The notes: a model not told the origin generated them from the letters alone. 64,000 bases of DNA from Streptomyces hundungensis (GCF_003627815.1 NZ_CP032698.1:8184001-8248000); one strand, 5' to 3'. Positions 38,103 through 48,434 are shown, numbered from the stretch's first letter. Numbers and translations: made by a program.

Positions 38103-39088
38103 ATGACGCACCTCCTTGACCCCATAGGGCTGTCGGCCGACGACAGCGTCCTCTACCGACACCTGCTGGACCACCCCCACACCCATCCTGCCGACATCAG
38201 CCGTGCCACCTCCCTTTCCGCTTCGGCGGTGCGGACGAGCATGCGACGCCTCACCGGCGCAGGTCTGATCACCCACGTACCAGGAGCACAGGAGCGATAC
38301 CTCGCCCTGCCACCCCACAGCGCACTCGAACCCCTCCTGCAACGCCGCGAGGAGGCCCTGGCAGGACTCCGCGCGCACAGCAGGGAACTCGCACGGCGAA
38401 CGAGAGCGACCACCCCACCGTCCGGTCACCTCGTCGAAACCATCTGCGGACAAGAGGCGGTCCTGGCCAAGATTGCGGAGCTGGAGCTCGGCGCCCACCA
38501 CGAGGTCTGCGTCATCGACAGCCCGCCCTACCTCACGGGCCCCGTAGCGAACTCCCATGAGCTGAAAGCCCTCTCGCGCGGTGTCACCTACCGGGCCGTC
38601 TACCACGCTCCCTCACTCGCCGAGCCCGGCAATGCCGCCCTGCTGGACCACTACATCGCCGCAGGAGAGCAGGCACGCAGCCTCCCCCAAGCCCAGCTGA
38701 AATGCTCCTCGTCGACGGACAACAAGCCCTCATCCCGCTCAGCTTCACCAGCCAGGACGCCACGAGCAGACTCCTGATCTCCCCCTCCCCACTCCTTGAC
38801 GCGCTCAAAATCGCCTTTGAATCGCTCTGGAGAAGAGCCACCCCCATGGGACAAGCGACCAGCGCGGGCCGGCGCGCTGACGATGTGCAGAGGCGCGACC
38901 GGGAAATCCTCCGCCTGATGGCTGCCGGGCTCAAAGACCGAGCCGTCGCCCGAGCTCTCGGTATCAGCGAACGGACCGTCATCCGGCGCATCCAGGAACT
39001 GATGACCACGCTCGACGCAACCACCCGCTTCCAGGCCGGCGTTCGGGCCCACGACGCGGGGTGGCTCAGCGCCGATCCGCCGGCGTGA
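38103..39088 (+). pseudogene. TrmB/LuxR-type regulator with one-base frameshift
   Basis: ATG 38103 opens a winged-helix part (LSADDSVLYRHLLDHPHTHPA, ISRATSLSASAVRTSMRRL) followed by a central sensor-like region (ELGAHHEVCVIDSPPYL, GVTYRAVYHAPSLAEPG). Near 38700 the sense moves to the next frame, where MLLVDGQQALIPLSFTSQD and a LuxR-type HTH follow (RDREILRLMAAGLKDRAVARA, LGISERTVIRRIQELM), ending at 39088. The join reads CTGAAATG; one more A or a G (CTG AAG ATG) restores a protein of about 328 residues. This two-HTH layout is a known Streptomyces regulator class. It lies beside the secreted protease gene and may have controlled it. Confidence 0.8.
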
Positions 39089-39449
39089 GGACTTTGCGTG
39101 CCGCCGGTGAGGGTGGCGGCGACGGCGCTGGGGTGCCGGGCGTCGAAGGCGAGATGAAGGTGAGCGGCGGTTGCAGTGTGGGGCATGGGAGGGGGCTCGT
39201 TCCACCGGTCCGGGCGGCCCGGGGTGACGCAGCGTCCGTCCGGTGCAGCGACCGTCTTCCCTGCATAGTGCACACCCCGGCCCGAGACCGATCACCTCTG
39301 AGCGCTGGACGGTCACGTCAGAGCGCGCTTCACTCCAGTAGGGCGGAGCTGCGGGCCGCGCTGTACTAGTGGCCTGAAATGGCCGCAGCTGATCCTTGAT
39401 CAGGAGGGTCCGGGGTCCGGGTCGGTGACCGAGATCAGCTGGGGGAGGC
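39089..39449. other. Intergenic stretch, no supported gene
   Basis: No convincing gene. Position 39441-39449 carries GGGGGAGG, the ribosome site of the next small gene. Confidence 0.4.
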
Positions 39450-39617
39450 ATGTCAGCAGATGGTGAGCCCAGGTTACGGAAGCGGCTGGTGGTGCTGGTG
39501 GGGGTGGTTGTTCTCTTGGCTGGGCTCGGAATGCTCTTCGCCCAGGGGCTTGACGGAACTCCTTCGAGAATGAGGTGCATGGCGGTCGACGGCGACGGGC
39601 GAAGAGTCTGCCTGTAG
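39450..39617 (+). CDS. Small single-pass membrane protein (55 aa)
   Basis: ATG 39450 with GGGGGAGG directly upstream, TAG at 39615. Starts MSADGEPRLRKRLVVL, then a 20-residue hydrophobic helix (VGVVVLLAGLGMLFAQ), then a short external tail with two Cys (MRCMAVDGDGRRVCL). Positive residues before the helix predict the N-terminus inside. Function unknown; shorter than usual annotation cut-offs. Confidence 0.55.
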   Translation: MSADGEPRLRKRLVVLVGVVVLLAGLGMLFAQGLDGTPSRMRCMAVDGDGRRVCL

Positions 39618-40170
39618 GCGAGCGATGCGTCCCCTCGCGAAGGGGCCCTTCTCGACAGGTGGTCACCTGGGTCGAAGCCACCTGGGACGATGCGCCGGCG
39701 GCTGGAAGCCCGATACATAGCTGGCGGGTCGCTTCATCGCCCCGCCCCATCGGAGCCTGTCCTGGGGGGCCCTCCCGTCGCCCAATGCCCCATTTGCCGC
39801 CCCTCGGTGGGCAGTTCACGCCGCTCGGGCGACTGTGCTCTGCATAGTGCCGTCGTGCGTGTGGCGGGTCTCGCTCACGTTCGGAGTCGGTGTCGGCTTC
39901 TTCTTCGTCGGCCGACTTTGTTCGATGTACGCGAGGACGTCGATCGTGGTCTACGTGGCTGATCCCGTCGGAGGGGTCGCAGGAGGCCGCGTATATGACG
40001 CCGGCTCTGGTGAAGCCTTGGGACGCGTGGGTTGCGCGGTCGGGTGACCGTCGCATGACGACACCGGCGGTGGTCGTACCCGCCGCGGTGGGCACTGCCG
40101 CGGTGATGGCATTCGAGGGTTAAAGAGGGGTTGTCAGCGGTCGATCGGGAGAATGCCGTGTAGGCCGCTG
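39618..40170. other. Stretch without a supported gene
   Basis: Short overlapping frames on both strands. Around 39980-40130 the plus strand can be read as protein-like (EAAYMTPALVKPWDAWVARSG) without a start; possible relic. Confidence 0.3.
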
Positions 40171-40440
40171 TCAGAAGGGACCTGTTGGACCGTGTTGTCG
40201 AGGGTGTTGGCCGTCGATGACGGTTTCCAGGCCGTTGGGGAGCGGGTCTTTCTGTCGGTACCAGTCGCGTGAGTGGCCCTCGTTAAGGTGCGAAAGGTAT
40301 TCGGCATCCGGTTTCGTCGCATGCCGGAGCACTGTCTCCGCGAAGGGCACGTGTGTATGGAGGTGGTCTGCCCGATTTCCGACGGAGCGAGGGAGCCAGT
40401 CAGTAGGGGCCACCCGAGCCGATCCCTGGCCCGAGCCCAT
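40171..40440 (-). pseudogene. Gene fragment of unknown type left of IS701 copy 1
   Basis: The minus strand reads as ordinary protein from about 40440 to a stop at 40171: RVAPTDWLPRSVGNRADHL, HTHVPFAETVLRHATKPDAEY, SHLNEGHSRDWYRQKDPLPNG. There is no start, and upstream sense fades before the IS boundary at 40574. Family not recognised. Confidence 0.35.
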
Positions 40441-40577
40441 TGAGCCGACCTGTGGTGACGTCGGCTGCGCGCCGCCGGTAACTGCGGCTGACGACGATGT
40501 GCCGATGGGTGGTTGGGACCGTTTCGCGGACAGTGGTGAAGGCCTTCGTCCATCCTGTGAACCCAACGTGCTTCTAG

Positions 40578-41931
40578 TACCGCAATCACAGTTATGGGGT
40601 GTGTCCGCGTTGTTTGTAGTGGCTGTCGCGGGCACGTGTCTGGCTGAGTCTTCGCCAGTGTGACCAGTGCAGATGGTGGTGGATGGTGAGGTGGGCGGGG
40701 TGGAGAAGGTGGCCGATGAGGCGGCGTATCTCCGCTACGGACAGCGGTATCAGGCCACCGCTGTTTCCCCTTTTGAGAGTTCGCAGGCGCGGACGGCGGT
40801 GAGGGCCGCGAGGGCGGCCATGGCCAGGGTGATGTGCCGGTACCAGGCGTGGTAGAGACGGACTTGGTAGTGGTCCAGGCCGCACTCGCCCTTCGCGGTC
40901 TGGAAGCATTCTTCGACTGCCCAGCGGGCGCCGGCCACCCTGACCAGGTCTTTCAGCCGGGTAGCGACGGGGCCGTAGCAGACGTAGTAGGCGAGGTCCG
41001 TGGGGTCTTTGAGGCTCCGGCGGGCCAGGACCCAGTGGCCGTGGCCGTTCTCCCACCAGATCCGGATCGGGATCCGCGCCCACTGGTACATGCGCTCGCC
41101 ATGGGATCCCTTCCCGGCGGACAGGCGCTTCCACGCCTGCGGCGCGAGACCGGTGACGAGGTCGTCGACACGGCGTTCACCCATGCCGCGGGTGATGACG
41201 GTGTCGCTGGTCTTCACGCACATCACATGGCTGATGGCCCGCTGTTCCATCCAGCACCTGAGGGATTTCGACTGTCCGTAGGCCTCGTCCGCGGTGACCC
41301 ACGCGAACGGGACGCCGGCCTCCACCGCACGAAGGAGCATGGCCTTGAAGTGCTCCGTCTTCGTCGCGAACAACACCTCGTCCGGAATCCCCGCGTCCCG
41401 GCACCGCTCACGGTCGTCCGTCCACGAGGCGGGCACATACAGCTCCCGGTCGATCAGAGCCCGGCCTTTCGGCGAGGCGTAGGCCAGAAAGGTGCCGACC
41501 TGGCAATTTTCCGTACGTCCAGCCGTTCCGGAATACTGCCGCTGGACGCCGGCCGAGCGCACACCCTTCTTCAGGAAGCCAGTGTCGTCCCCGATCAGGA
41601 CGCCGTCCTTGTCACCGATCGTCTCCACAACGTAGTCCCGCACATCGTCACGGACTGCGTCCGCGTCCCAGTCCGCCTCGCCCAACAGCCGCTGCATCCC
41701 GATCGGCAGCCGGTCACCAGCCCGTTCCGCCAGAGTCCAGCCGTTCTTCCGCTCCAATGGAGCGATCAGGCCTCGCATATACGCAAGCGCCCGCGCACGA
41801 GGCTCCGACCTCACGAAACGCGACGCGAACCTGGCATGTAAACCCGCCAGCACCCCGTCCCACTGCCCAACCAACCCCACCCCGAGCTCAGCCATACACC
41901 AACTCAACCACACACAAGTGTGATTGCAGTA
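40578..41931 (-). mobile_element. IS701-family element, copy 1
   Basis: 1354 bp flanked by CTAG on each side (40574-40577 and 41932-41935), the target duplicated by IS701 elements. Terminal repeats are TACCGCAATCACA at the left and its imperfect complement at the right (TACTGCAATCACA). It has one transposase gene on minus. A second copy of the same length in opposite orientation is at 48733-50086. Confidence 0.9.
40750..41895 (-). CDS. IS701-family transposase (copy 1)
   Basis: 381 residues from ATG 41895 (MAELGVGLVGQWDGVL). DDE motifs of the IS701/IS4-related group: VLIGDDTGFLKKGVRSAGVQ with first Asp, AWVTADEAYGQSKSLRCWM with second Asp, and ARWAVEECFQTAKGECGLDHY with the Glu. The protein is full length and identical at residue level to the copy at 48769-49914, so both may be active. 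The ORF on the opposite strand at 40834-41841 is a shadow of this gene. Confidence 0.93.
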   Translation of the reverse strand: MAELGVGLVGQWDGVLAGLHARFASRFVRSEPRARALAYMRGLIAPLERKNGWTLAERAGDRLPIGMQRLLGEADWDADAVRDDVRDYVVETIGDKDGVLIGDDTGFLKKGVRSAGVQRQYSGTAGRTENCQVGTFLAYASPKGRALIDRELYVPASWTDDRERCRDAGIPDEVLFATKTEHFKAMLLRAVEAGVPFAWVTADEAYGQSKSLRCWMEQRAISHVMCVKTSDTVITRGMGERRVDDLVTGLAPQAWKRLSAGKGSHGERMYQWARIPIRIWWENGHGHWVLARRSLKDPTDLAYYVCYGPVATRLKDLVRVAGARWAVEECFQTAKGECGLDHYQVRLYHAWYRHITLAMAALAALTAVRACELSKGETAVA

Positions 41932-42056
41932 CTAGGGGTGGGCAGCTGATGGTGTGGGGATAGGCATTTCGACTTCGGGTCGCTTCTTTCTACATCCGCG
42001 GACGTGCCTGGCGACGGCGGGCAAATGCTCGGCAGGCCGTCGCTACTTCAACCGCG

Positions 42057-43010
42057 TTGGACAGCCTCATTGACCGGCTCGGGTTGCACGTCGACGCACG
42101 ACATACGCGTCGCGCCATCCAGCAGACCCGTTCGACGTTGGAGACGGTCCCTTGGGTTGTCATGCTGGTTCCTGGCGTGACGTTGATCGTTTCAGACGCC
42201 CTTCTGAGCGACGCCGTTTGGGCCCTTCACCGCGTCACTGCTGCCCTGGGTGCGGACTCGCTTGCAGGAAGTTTCAGTCGATACAGCGTACTGATGCGGC
42301 ACCTGGATACGCTGCCGCCCGGCCCCGACCGCACGCATATGCTCATAGTCTCGATCACGTGGACCGCGGTGCTGTTTGTCGGAGCGATAGTGCCTATGGA
42401 ACGCCGCACGGTCCTGCACCGGTGTTCGCTGACGTTCCAGGTCGTCCCCGTCCTGAGTAGCTGTGCCAAGGCAAAGTCCCGCTCTCCCATTAATCGGGCG
42501 GGAGCCCTGCGTGAGCTGGACCGCAGATGTCGAGCGTTCGAGCGGCAGGTACTCAAGGCTCATCGCCGCGTCGGTGGCATATCGCGCCGGTCACCCCGGC
42601 AGAAGCCTGCTCTGCGGCACGCACACCTTGTTGCGGGTGCCCTGCGGGCTCAGCTGGCACGGCTGGACATGACGCCGGATGCCGGCATCGAGCAACTCGC
42701 CCTTATGGTCGTGGAGATCAGCGAGCGTCATGCCACAGGACGGGTCAGCCAGCTCCTTCCGCAAGAAGTTCTCAACGGGGTCGTGCCCGTATCTCGATCA
42801 AGCACAGCGATCCGAGAGTCCGTCCATGTCGCTGCGGTGATCGCGGCAGCTCTGGCAGCCGTGATCACCGTGAACGCTCTGGTACCTGATTCGGCTGTAT
42901 CAAGTGATCTCCGGCCGTGGCTCCTGGCGGGAGCTGCCGCCGTCACAGCCATTCTGATCGGAGGCTGGCAGCGCGTCGTACGCCTTCTGGAAGCTCTGCC
43001 CGTCAAATAG
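42057..43010 (+). CDS. Membrane protein of unknown function, 5' end uncertain
   Basis: At least 317 residues. Two hydrophobic segments near the N-terminus (WVVMLVPGVTLIVSDALL and a second at about 98-115), a basic helical cytoplasmic part (RRCRAFERQVLKAHRRVGG), and two C-terminal segments (AAVIAAALAAVITVNAL, WLLAGAAAVTAILIGGW). The listed start is a TTG without a clear ribosome site. The frame is coding-like upstream to about 41964 (FYIRGRAWRRRANARQAV) where a stop next to the IS701 end cuts it, so the IS may have removed the true 5' end. Function unknown. Confidence 0.6.
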   Translation: MDSLIDRLGLHVDARHTRRAIQQTRSTLETVPWVVMLVPGVTLIVSDALLSDAVWALHRVTAALGADSLAGSFSRYSVLMRHLDTLPPGPDRTHMLIVSITWTAVLFVGAIVPMERRTVLHRCSLTFQVVPVLSSCAKAKSRSPINRAGALRELDRRCRAFERQVLKAHRRVGGISRRSPRQKPALRHAHLVAGALRAQLARLDMTPDAGIEQLALMVVEISERHATGRVSQLLPQEVLNGVVPVSRSSTAIRESVHVAAVIAAALAAVITVNALVPDSAVSSDLRPWLLAGAAAVTAILIGGWQRVVRLLEALPVK

Positions 43011-43739
43011 AGGAGCCGTCACTCGGGCCAGGGGGCCCGGGGCGCAGCTCCACTTCTTGTGCCCGCGGGGGAGGCCTGCGGGTCTGGGCGCATGGAGAAC
43101 TCTTGCCAGTGGGCACTGCGGGACGTCAGTACTCCTTCAACCGGCACAGGTGCACCACTGCCATTGGCGGGGCGACACTGTCCTTGATCGTATTCAGCGG
43201 CAACTGAGTCGGCACAGCCCCGAAATCCGCGCCAACCCCGCCCCCCTTTTTTCGGTACTCGCCGTCACAGTCGTACCGGAGCAATCGGCGCTCGGCCATG
43301 CCGTCGGCCCCGCGCCCGGCGGGAGGGGGGTGGGCCAGGGGGCCCGGGCCTTGGCCCACCTCCCGTACGGCGCGCGATGCGTCGTGCAGCACGTTGTGTG
43401 GGTGTCTAGTGCCGTCACCACCGACTGTGCGATAGCCGTCGCCTTCGCCGAGGTCGCGGTATTCGTACAGGCTCGGGTGCGGGACCTGCCATCGCTGTGG
43501 AGCTGGTCGGGATGATGGGGCGCGACACGGCCGAGGAACTCGCGCTTGAGTTCGTACTGCGGGTGGGGACCTTGGATCTCGGATACCCGTCCGCGCACAG
43601 CCCGGGTTGGCACGAGCTGCGGCGAAATGGTGGTCCCTTGCCCCAGGTTGATGGCCATCAGTGGAGCCCTGAGATCCACGCGTCGATCTTCGCCGAGTGT
43701 TCCGGGCAGAGTGCCGGTGCTGCTCCGATGAGGGCGCCG
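43011..43739. other. Stretch between membrane protein and IS630 relic
   Basis: No supported gene. Composition and broken frames suggest decayed mobile or duplicated DNA. Confidence 0.3.
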
Positions 43740-44343
43740 GCGGCCTCATCGCTGAAGCCGAGTCGGCCCTTCACCCGCTGGTCGATCCGCAAGCTCGCCG
43801 GTCATCTGCGACGCAACCGTGCCCGCCCCGTCCTCATCGGCCGGCAGGCACCACGGTGCTTGCTCGCCCGCCGCGGGATCTCCTTTCAACGCACGAAGAC
43901 CTGGAAGGAGTCCCCGGCCCCCGACTTCGACGCCAAACTGGTCCGGATCGAGTACGCGATCAACGAACGGCCGGGCCGCACCTTCGCGTTCGACGAGTTC
44001 GGACCCCTGGGAATCGGCCCGACCGCCGTCTCCTGCTGGGCCGAGAAGAGAAGGCCGGACCGTCTACCGGCCGCCTACCGGCGCACCCACGGCATCACCT
44101 GCTTCCACGGCTGCTACTCCATCGGCCACGACCAGATGGCCGTCGACGTAGGCGTCCTCGGCCAACCCCATTGAGGCCCACTTTGGACCACTACGGCAGT
44201 TCACCCTGGCCAACTCGAACCATCCACAACGACGCGAACGCGCCCGAATTTGCAGCGAGAAGGGCATCCGATGGGGCGGACGACCACTACCCATCTGGGC
44301 CTGACCGCTCAACTCGGTGAACCTCCCCCGCCACAGCTCTAGG
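43740..44343 (+). pseudogene. IS630-family transposase relic
   Basis: Readable parts: FTRWSIRKLAGHLRRNRA, CLLARRGISFQRTKTWKE, TFAFDEFGPLGIGPTAVS, then a deletion after ITCFHGCYSIGHDQM that removes the second catalytic region, and, in another frame, SANPIEAHFGPLRQFTLANS and EKGIRWGGRPLPIWA before a TGA. A right-end repeat like that of the element at 25409-25438 (CGGTGAACC...CTCTAG) follows within about 15 nt of the stop. The 5' third and left end are missing. Same family as the element at 23751. Confidence 0.75.
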
Positions 44344-44344
44344 C

Positions 44345-44632
44345 TCAGTCGAGACCACGATGGGCAGCCCACAACGTCCCGGCGCGGCTGGCCGCGTCGG
44401 CAACCAGAGCCGCCAGTTCTGGTTCGTCGGGGACCGGGAACGAGACATATGCGCCCCGACCACCGCCGACTGGTCGGCCATAGGCTTTCGCGGCGAGACG
44501 ACGGTCCGGGAGTAGCCGGATGTTGAGTGTGGTCAGTTGGAACTCTTCACCACGTCGAGTGTCTGTCCAGCGGAGCGCCGGCGGGATCGTGACGTTGATT
44601 GCCAGAGCACTCACTTCCAGGTCGCTGCCCAT
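44345..44632 (-). CDS. Hypothetical protein (95 aa)
   Basis: From ATG 44632. Sequence pattern: LAINVTIPPALRWTDTRRGEE, FQLTTLNIRLLPDRRLAAKAYG, then a Glu/Ala-rich helix and LWAAHRGLD at the end. Alternating strands followed by a helix; no signal peptide or membrane segment. It begins next to the right end of the IS630 relic. Not recognised. Confidence 0.6.
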   Translation of the reverse strand: MGSDLEVSALAINVTIPPALRWTDTRRGEEFQLTTLNIRLLPDRRLAAKAYGRPVGGGRGAYVSFPVPDEPELAALVADAASRAGTLWAAHRGLD

Positions 44633-45224
44633 AGGCGGATGCTCTCACGTGAGTCGCACAGGCGGCGGGTTAAGTAGGCGGTTTGATCAGGACTCGATAC
44701 ACGCCCTGGTTTGAAATGGGGTGTCCCGCTCGGTCTCGACCAGGTTTGTCGACTCCGCCACGAGTTGGTCGTAGCGCTCCTGGGTCACCTTGCCGACCAT
44801 CGTGGGCATCGCCCTCACCACCTGCCACGAACCCGGGGCGGCACAGCGCCGGCGTCAAGGCCGGGCCCGCGATACGACGGGCTGGACCGTTTCGGCCGCC
44901 CTTGTCCCTGTCGTTGACGGGGTGGGGCGAAGGCCATTGGTGTGGTTACGGGGCCGGGGGGTAGCTCGCATCGACGTGCCACTGAGGGCGGCGTAGAGGT
45001 ACTCGGCTCGTCCGGCGGAGTGCCGGCCTCGGCCTGGCAGCGCTGTCGCTGAACGGGTCGGCTTCGCCGTTCAGGGCTGCCGTGCAGAACGACCCCATAC
45101 CGCCGGTCGCCGGATCCGCAGCCGCCTCCCGCGCGGTCGGTCACGCACGGCAGCAGCGTCCAGGAAGGCGCGGAGACGGTCCGGGCGATCTCTCGTAGCA
45201 GGCCGGCCCGGATCCGGATGGCTC
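44633..45224. other. Stretch without a supported gene
   Basis: Open frames are short and interrupt one another; a region of decayed sequence between mobile-element relics. Confidence 0.3.
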
Positions 45225-45490
45225 AGGTCCGCCCGGGACAGGCAGGGGCGTCTCTCGCTGCCACCGCCGGTACTTGCGGCGATGCTGCCGCTGCTCCTGG
45301 TGCCGGATGAGCCCATTGCGTTCCAGAACACGATGCACTTTTGCCCGTGACGGAGCTGCGGCGGGGCTGGTCCGTGCGCGATCTCGAAGGCGATCCGCCG
45401 GGCACCCCATCGGGTCCAAACCGGGGGCACTTCGTCGAACACCTTCCTGTCGACCGGCGGCCCGATGATCGGCGTCCGGTCGGCGGGCTG
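45225..45490 (-). pseudogene. IS481-type integrase fragment
   Basis: Minus strand, in two frames: PVWTRWGARRIAFEIAHG, then SRAKVHRVLERNGLIRHQEQ and HRRKYRRWQRE. This is the N-terminal HTH and start of the integrase core of IS481/IS3-like transposases. The catalytic domain is absent. Relic. Confidence 0.6.
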
Positions 45491-45840
45491 GTGGGTTGCG
45501 CCGACCGCTCCTGAGGGGGACTCGTGTTGACGGCGGGACGGTGTCGAATCCATGTGAGGGAGCGTCAGAAGCCTTGCGGCATTTGGGGAGTGGGTACGGC
45601 TCCGACCGTAAGCGCGCCCCGGCGCACAACGTCCACCGGGGCTCGCGCGCTCGCTCGAAGGGGCGGGGGAGGGCGGCGAAAACACCGATGGGAGCGCAAT
45701 CGCTCGATCGGTGTCTCTTCTCCTCCGCACGGAGTAGAAGGCCTTGTCGCGTGGTGTGCTGACGTGGGTCCATATGTCCTGCCGCACGCCGGAGCAGCGC
45801 TTTCGCTTCACGGTCCGCCGCGGCGCGAAAGGACGCGTGC
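45491..45840. other. Stretch without a supported gene
   Basis: No motif. The last 20 nt carry AAAGGA, a good ribosome site for the gene at 45841. Confidence 0.35.
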
Positions 45841-46979
45841 ATGGGTGTCACCCAGGACCGGGCCATGGCTCGGCTTGCCGACCCGGTCTTACTCGGCGCG
45901 CTGCTCCAGCCCCGGGCCCGGTTCCTCGTCGAGCGCACCCATGAGCTGGAGTACGAGCGGATCGACTCGGTGACGGCGCTGCGGACGTGGTCCGCTTCCT
46001 GCTCTCGGAGCACCACGTCGGGGTCACCGACACCGGGATCTCCATGATCATCAGCGGTGACGACATCCTCGTCTCGGGCCCGAAGGTGAAAGGCACCGCG
46101 GCGATCTCGCACGGCGAGGTCCTCCAGGCGATCAAGGACATCAAGGACCCCGCCCCCCACGTCTTCTCCGACGCCGAGGTCGACGCCTGGCTGAAGCAGG
46201 CCGAAAGACTCCTGAAGGAGCCGTCGGTGAAGCCCGGTGCCGCCACCGGGGCGACCGCGGCCGGCGAGGCCGTGCTGACCGTGGAAGCGCTCGAGGACCT
46301 CGTCGGTGCGACCATCGCCGAGCTCGCCGAGGTTCCCGGCAGCGCCACCCTGGAGAACAGCGCGCGCGGCAGCAAGTTGCACACCATCTTCAGCCGCCTG
46401 GTCCAGGAGCAGTTCCCGCACAGCGGTCTGCAACTCATCAGCGAAACCAGTCTCCGCGCCTTCGCCAGGCTGCCCGCCAAGGTCCTCGACCTGCCGATCG
46501 AGGAGTACGTCCGGCAGACCCCGGGCCTGATGGCCTACGAACGCGAACTCCGCCCGCTGTTCAAGAACCCCAAGACCGGCGAGGTCCGGCTGATCGGCGG
46601 CCTCAAGCCCGACCTCGTGGTCCGCGCCCCGGGCCAGTTGGTGGTGTTCGACCTGACCAGCATCGAGGTGGGCAAGCACATGGCCAAGGACATCCTCTAC
46701 ACCCACCTGCTGCGCGAGTCCGGAGAGATCGCCCGGGTCGGCGAAACGTACTGGCGCCACATGGGCAGGACCACGGCCGAGATCGGGGAGCTCTACCCGA
46801 AGGAGGTACGGGCCGCCCGCAAGCGGGCCCTACTCGTGCAGGAACTCAAGGCCCTGCACGACGCCAAGAAGGGCACCCAGCGGTCTTTCGCGACGACTGC
46901 CGTGGCCACACCCGGTCGGCCTTCGCCTGCACGAGCAGCGGATCGCCCACCACCTGCCACAGCGGAACGGCATGTGTGA
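45841..46979 (+). pseudogene. Unknown protein with possible PD-(D/E)XK-like nuclease domain, one-base frameshift
   Basis: ATG 45841 has AAAGGA upstream. The first part reads MARLADPVLLGALLQPRARFL and RTHELEYERIDSVTALR; sense then moves frame near 45980, continuing DVVRFLLSEHHVGVTDTGIS. Adding one G (CTGCGG to CTGCGGG) gives about 379 residues. The C-terminal part has GSKLHTIFSRLVQEQFP, ETSLRAFARLP, LIGGLKPDLVVRAPGQL and VVFDLTSIEVGKHMAKDIL: a D...D-x-T pattern that resembles the core of PD-(D/E)XK nucleases, although the usual Lys is not seen. The family is not recognised. No partner gene is adjacent. Confidence 0.55.
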
Positions 46980-47258
46980 GGTGCCTGCTGCGGGTCGAGA
47001 ACGCGTACGCAGGGCAACACCGTCCGCGCACCGCTGTATGGACTCGATGTCCACTTCCGGCAGATGTGGCAAGAGCAGGCGGGCGCAAGCCACCTGAGCC
47101 CGCTTCTGATCCTGGTGGGCCATGCTGATCCCATGACCAGGATATGGGCCCATGGCACCCGGGGGAGAGGCGTCAGGGCCGGAACACGTGTCGTCCTGCC
47201 AACCTCGCGGCCCCCTCGAAGGTCATGCATGCCGTCACGGACAGGGTCCTGGAAAGGG
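46980..47258. other. Stretch without a supported gene
   Basis: About 280 nt, converging region between the frameshifted gene and a lipoprotein gene. Nothing recognised. Confidence 0.35.
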
Positions 47259-47723
47259 TCAGTGGTCGAGCTGTTGCCGGCAGGCGCGTACGACGGATGG
47301 GTCGAGGCCGGTGTTCTGTGCCCAGGAGCACACGATCCTGGCGTCATAACTGGGCTGGGCACGGGGACGCGGTCGGGGTGCGGGGGAGGGGCGTCGGGTG
47401 AGACGCGGCGTGCGTCCGCGATGCCCGGACGTGTCCGTGCGCTGTGACGGTTCCCGTCCCGGGCCGAGCAGGGGGCGCGGCGGCCTCGCCGCCGTGGTGT
47501 CGGCGGGCGTGGTCGGTGACGCCGGACCGAAGGCGGGCGCGAGGGTTTCACGGGCGGGCGCCTGGACGGGCTCGGGCCAGAACGGGCTGGGCGCCGCGGG
47601 GGCCATGCGGCCCCCGTGGGGGGCCAACTCCCGCGCGGGTGCCTGGGATTCCGGAGTGATGTAGGCGCAGCCGGTGCCGGCCAGCAGGGCCAGCACCACG
47701 AGCGGCAGGCGGGGGATGCGCAT
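47259..47723 (-). CDS. Small Pro-rich lipoprotein
   Basis: 154 residues. A lipoprotein signal peptide with lipobox LAGTGC (Cys about 19), then a long Pro/Ala/Arg-rich disordered stretch, and a short C-terminal unit with two Cys (YDARIVCSWAQNTGLDP, SVVRACRQQLDH). Exposed on the cell surface or in the wall. Its ATG overlaps the stop of the upstream SH3-like gene (ATGA), so the two are coupled. Function unknown. Confidence 0.65.
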   Translation of the reverse strand: MRIPRLPLVVLALLAGTGCAYITPESQAPARELAPHGGRMAPAAPSPFWPEPVQAPARETLAPAFGPASPTTPADTTAARPPRPLLGPGREPSQRTDTSGHRGRTPRLTRRPSPAPRPRPRAQPSYDARIVCSWAQNTGLDPSVVRACRQQLDH

Positions 47724-48043
47724 CAGGGACTACTGGGGGCGAGGTCTTCCTTGGCTGTGGAGAGCAAGTGGTGGTCCACCCAGCCGTCCACGCCCGATTC
47801 CTTCATCGTGATGTGCGCCCAGACCACATCACGGGAGTAGCCGTGAAAGCGGCACTTCTGATCGCGGTAGCCGATCCCCGCCTTCGCCGCTGTCTTCGAC
47901 GGGGCCTGGCGAATCACCGCCGCGTCCGTGTCGATCCGGCACGGCTCCTCGCCCGAGGCCACCGCCGGCGGTGCCATCGGTCGTGCCCCGAGAACACCCA
48001 GCACAGCAGCAGTCCCCACGGCCAGTCTGGCAGCTGAGCGCAC
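47723..48043 (-). CDS. Secreted SH3-like domain protein
   Basis: 106 residues from GTG 48043, which has GGAGG 7 nt upstream (longer forms are rejected). A signal peptide (RLAVGTAAVLGVLGARPMA) is followed by a bacterial SH3-like domain: DAAVIRQAPSKTAAKAGIG, CRFHGYSRDVVWAHI, SGVDGWVDHHLL. Such domains bind cell-wall peptide. Two Cys. It overlaps the lipoprotein gene downstream by ATGA. Confidence 0.75.
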   Translation of the reverse strand: MRSAARLAVGTAAVLGVLGARPMAPPAVASGEEPCRIDTDAAVIRQAPSKTAAKAGIGYRDQKCRFHGYSRDVVWAHITMKESGVDGWVDHHLLSTAKEDLAPSSP

Positions 48044-48227
48044 CCGCACCCCTCCAAAGATCACGAAATCGGAGAGACCTTCGTAGCGAGCGCGCGGGGA
48101 CGAAGTCGAGCCGGGGGAGGGGCCGTTCATCCCTGGGCGTGAAAACTGTCATCATCACACCGGGCCGCAACGTGATACGTCCCGAACCGTAGTAGACACG
48201 GCCGGGGCCCGCCTGTCGCAGACGATC

Positions 48228-48434
48228 TCAGCTGGAGTGCGCGGCCTTGGTGACGGCGTCGTTGAACTCGAAGCGGTGGACGCGCAACATGCGGGCGTCT
48301 TCGGCCGCAGCAGGCTTGTACAGCAGTGGCATTGTCGAACGTGGCGGAGCGAGGAATGCCTGACGGAGCTCCACCAGACGGACGAACGACGCCTGCCGTT
48401 CGGCCTCGTCAGTCTGCTCAAGTGTCTTCGCCAT
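48228..48434 (-). CDS. Small hypothetical protein (68 aa)
   Basis: From ATG 48434: KTLEQTDEAERQASFVRLVEL, RQAFLAPPRSTMPLLYKPAAA, then RVHRFEFNDAVTKAAHSS. Helical, charged, no signal. Ribosome site weak. Not recognised. It stands between the SH3/lipoprotein pair and IS701 copy 2. Confidence 0.5.
   Translation of the reverse strand: MAKTLEQTDEAERQASFVRLVELRQAFLAPPRSTMPLLYKPAAAEDARMLRVHRFEFNDAVTKAAHSS

Noticed and set aside
40834..41841. 335-residue ORF antisense to IS701 transposase (also at 48823-49830)
   Set aside because: Repeated only because the element is repeated; no motif. The transposase on the other strand has all DDE residues.
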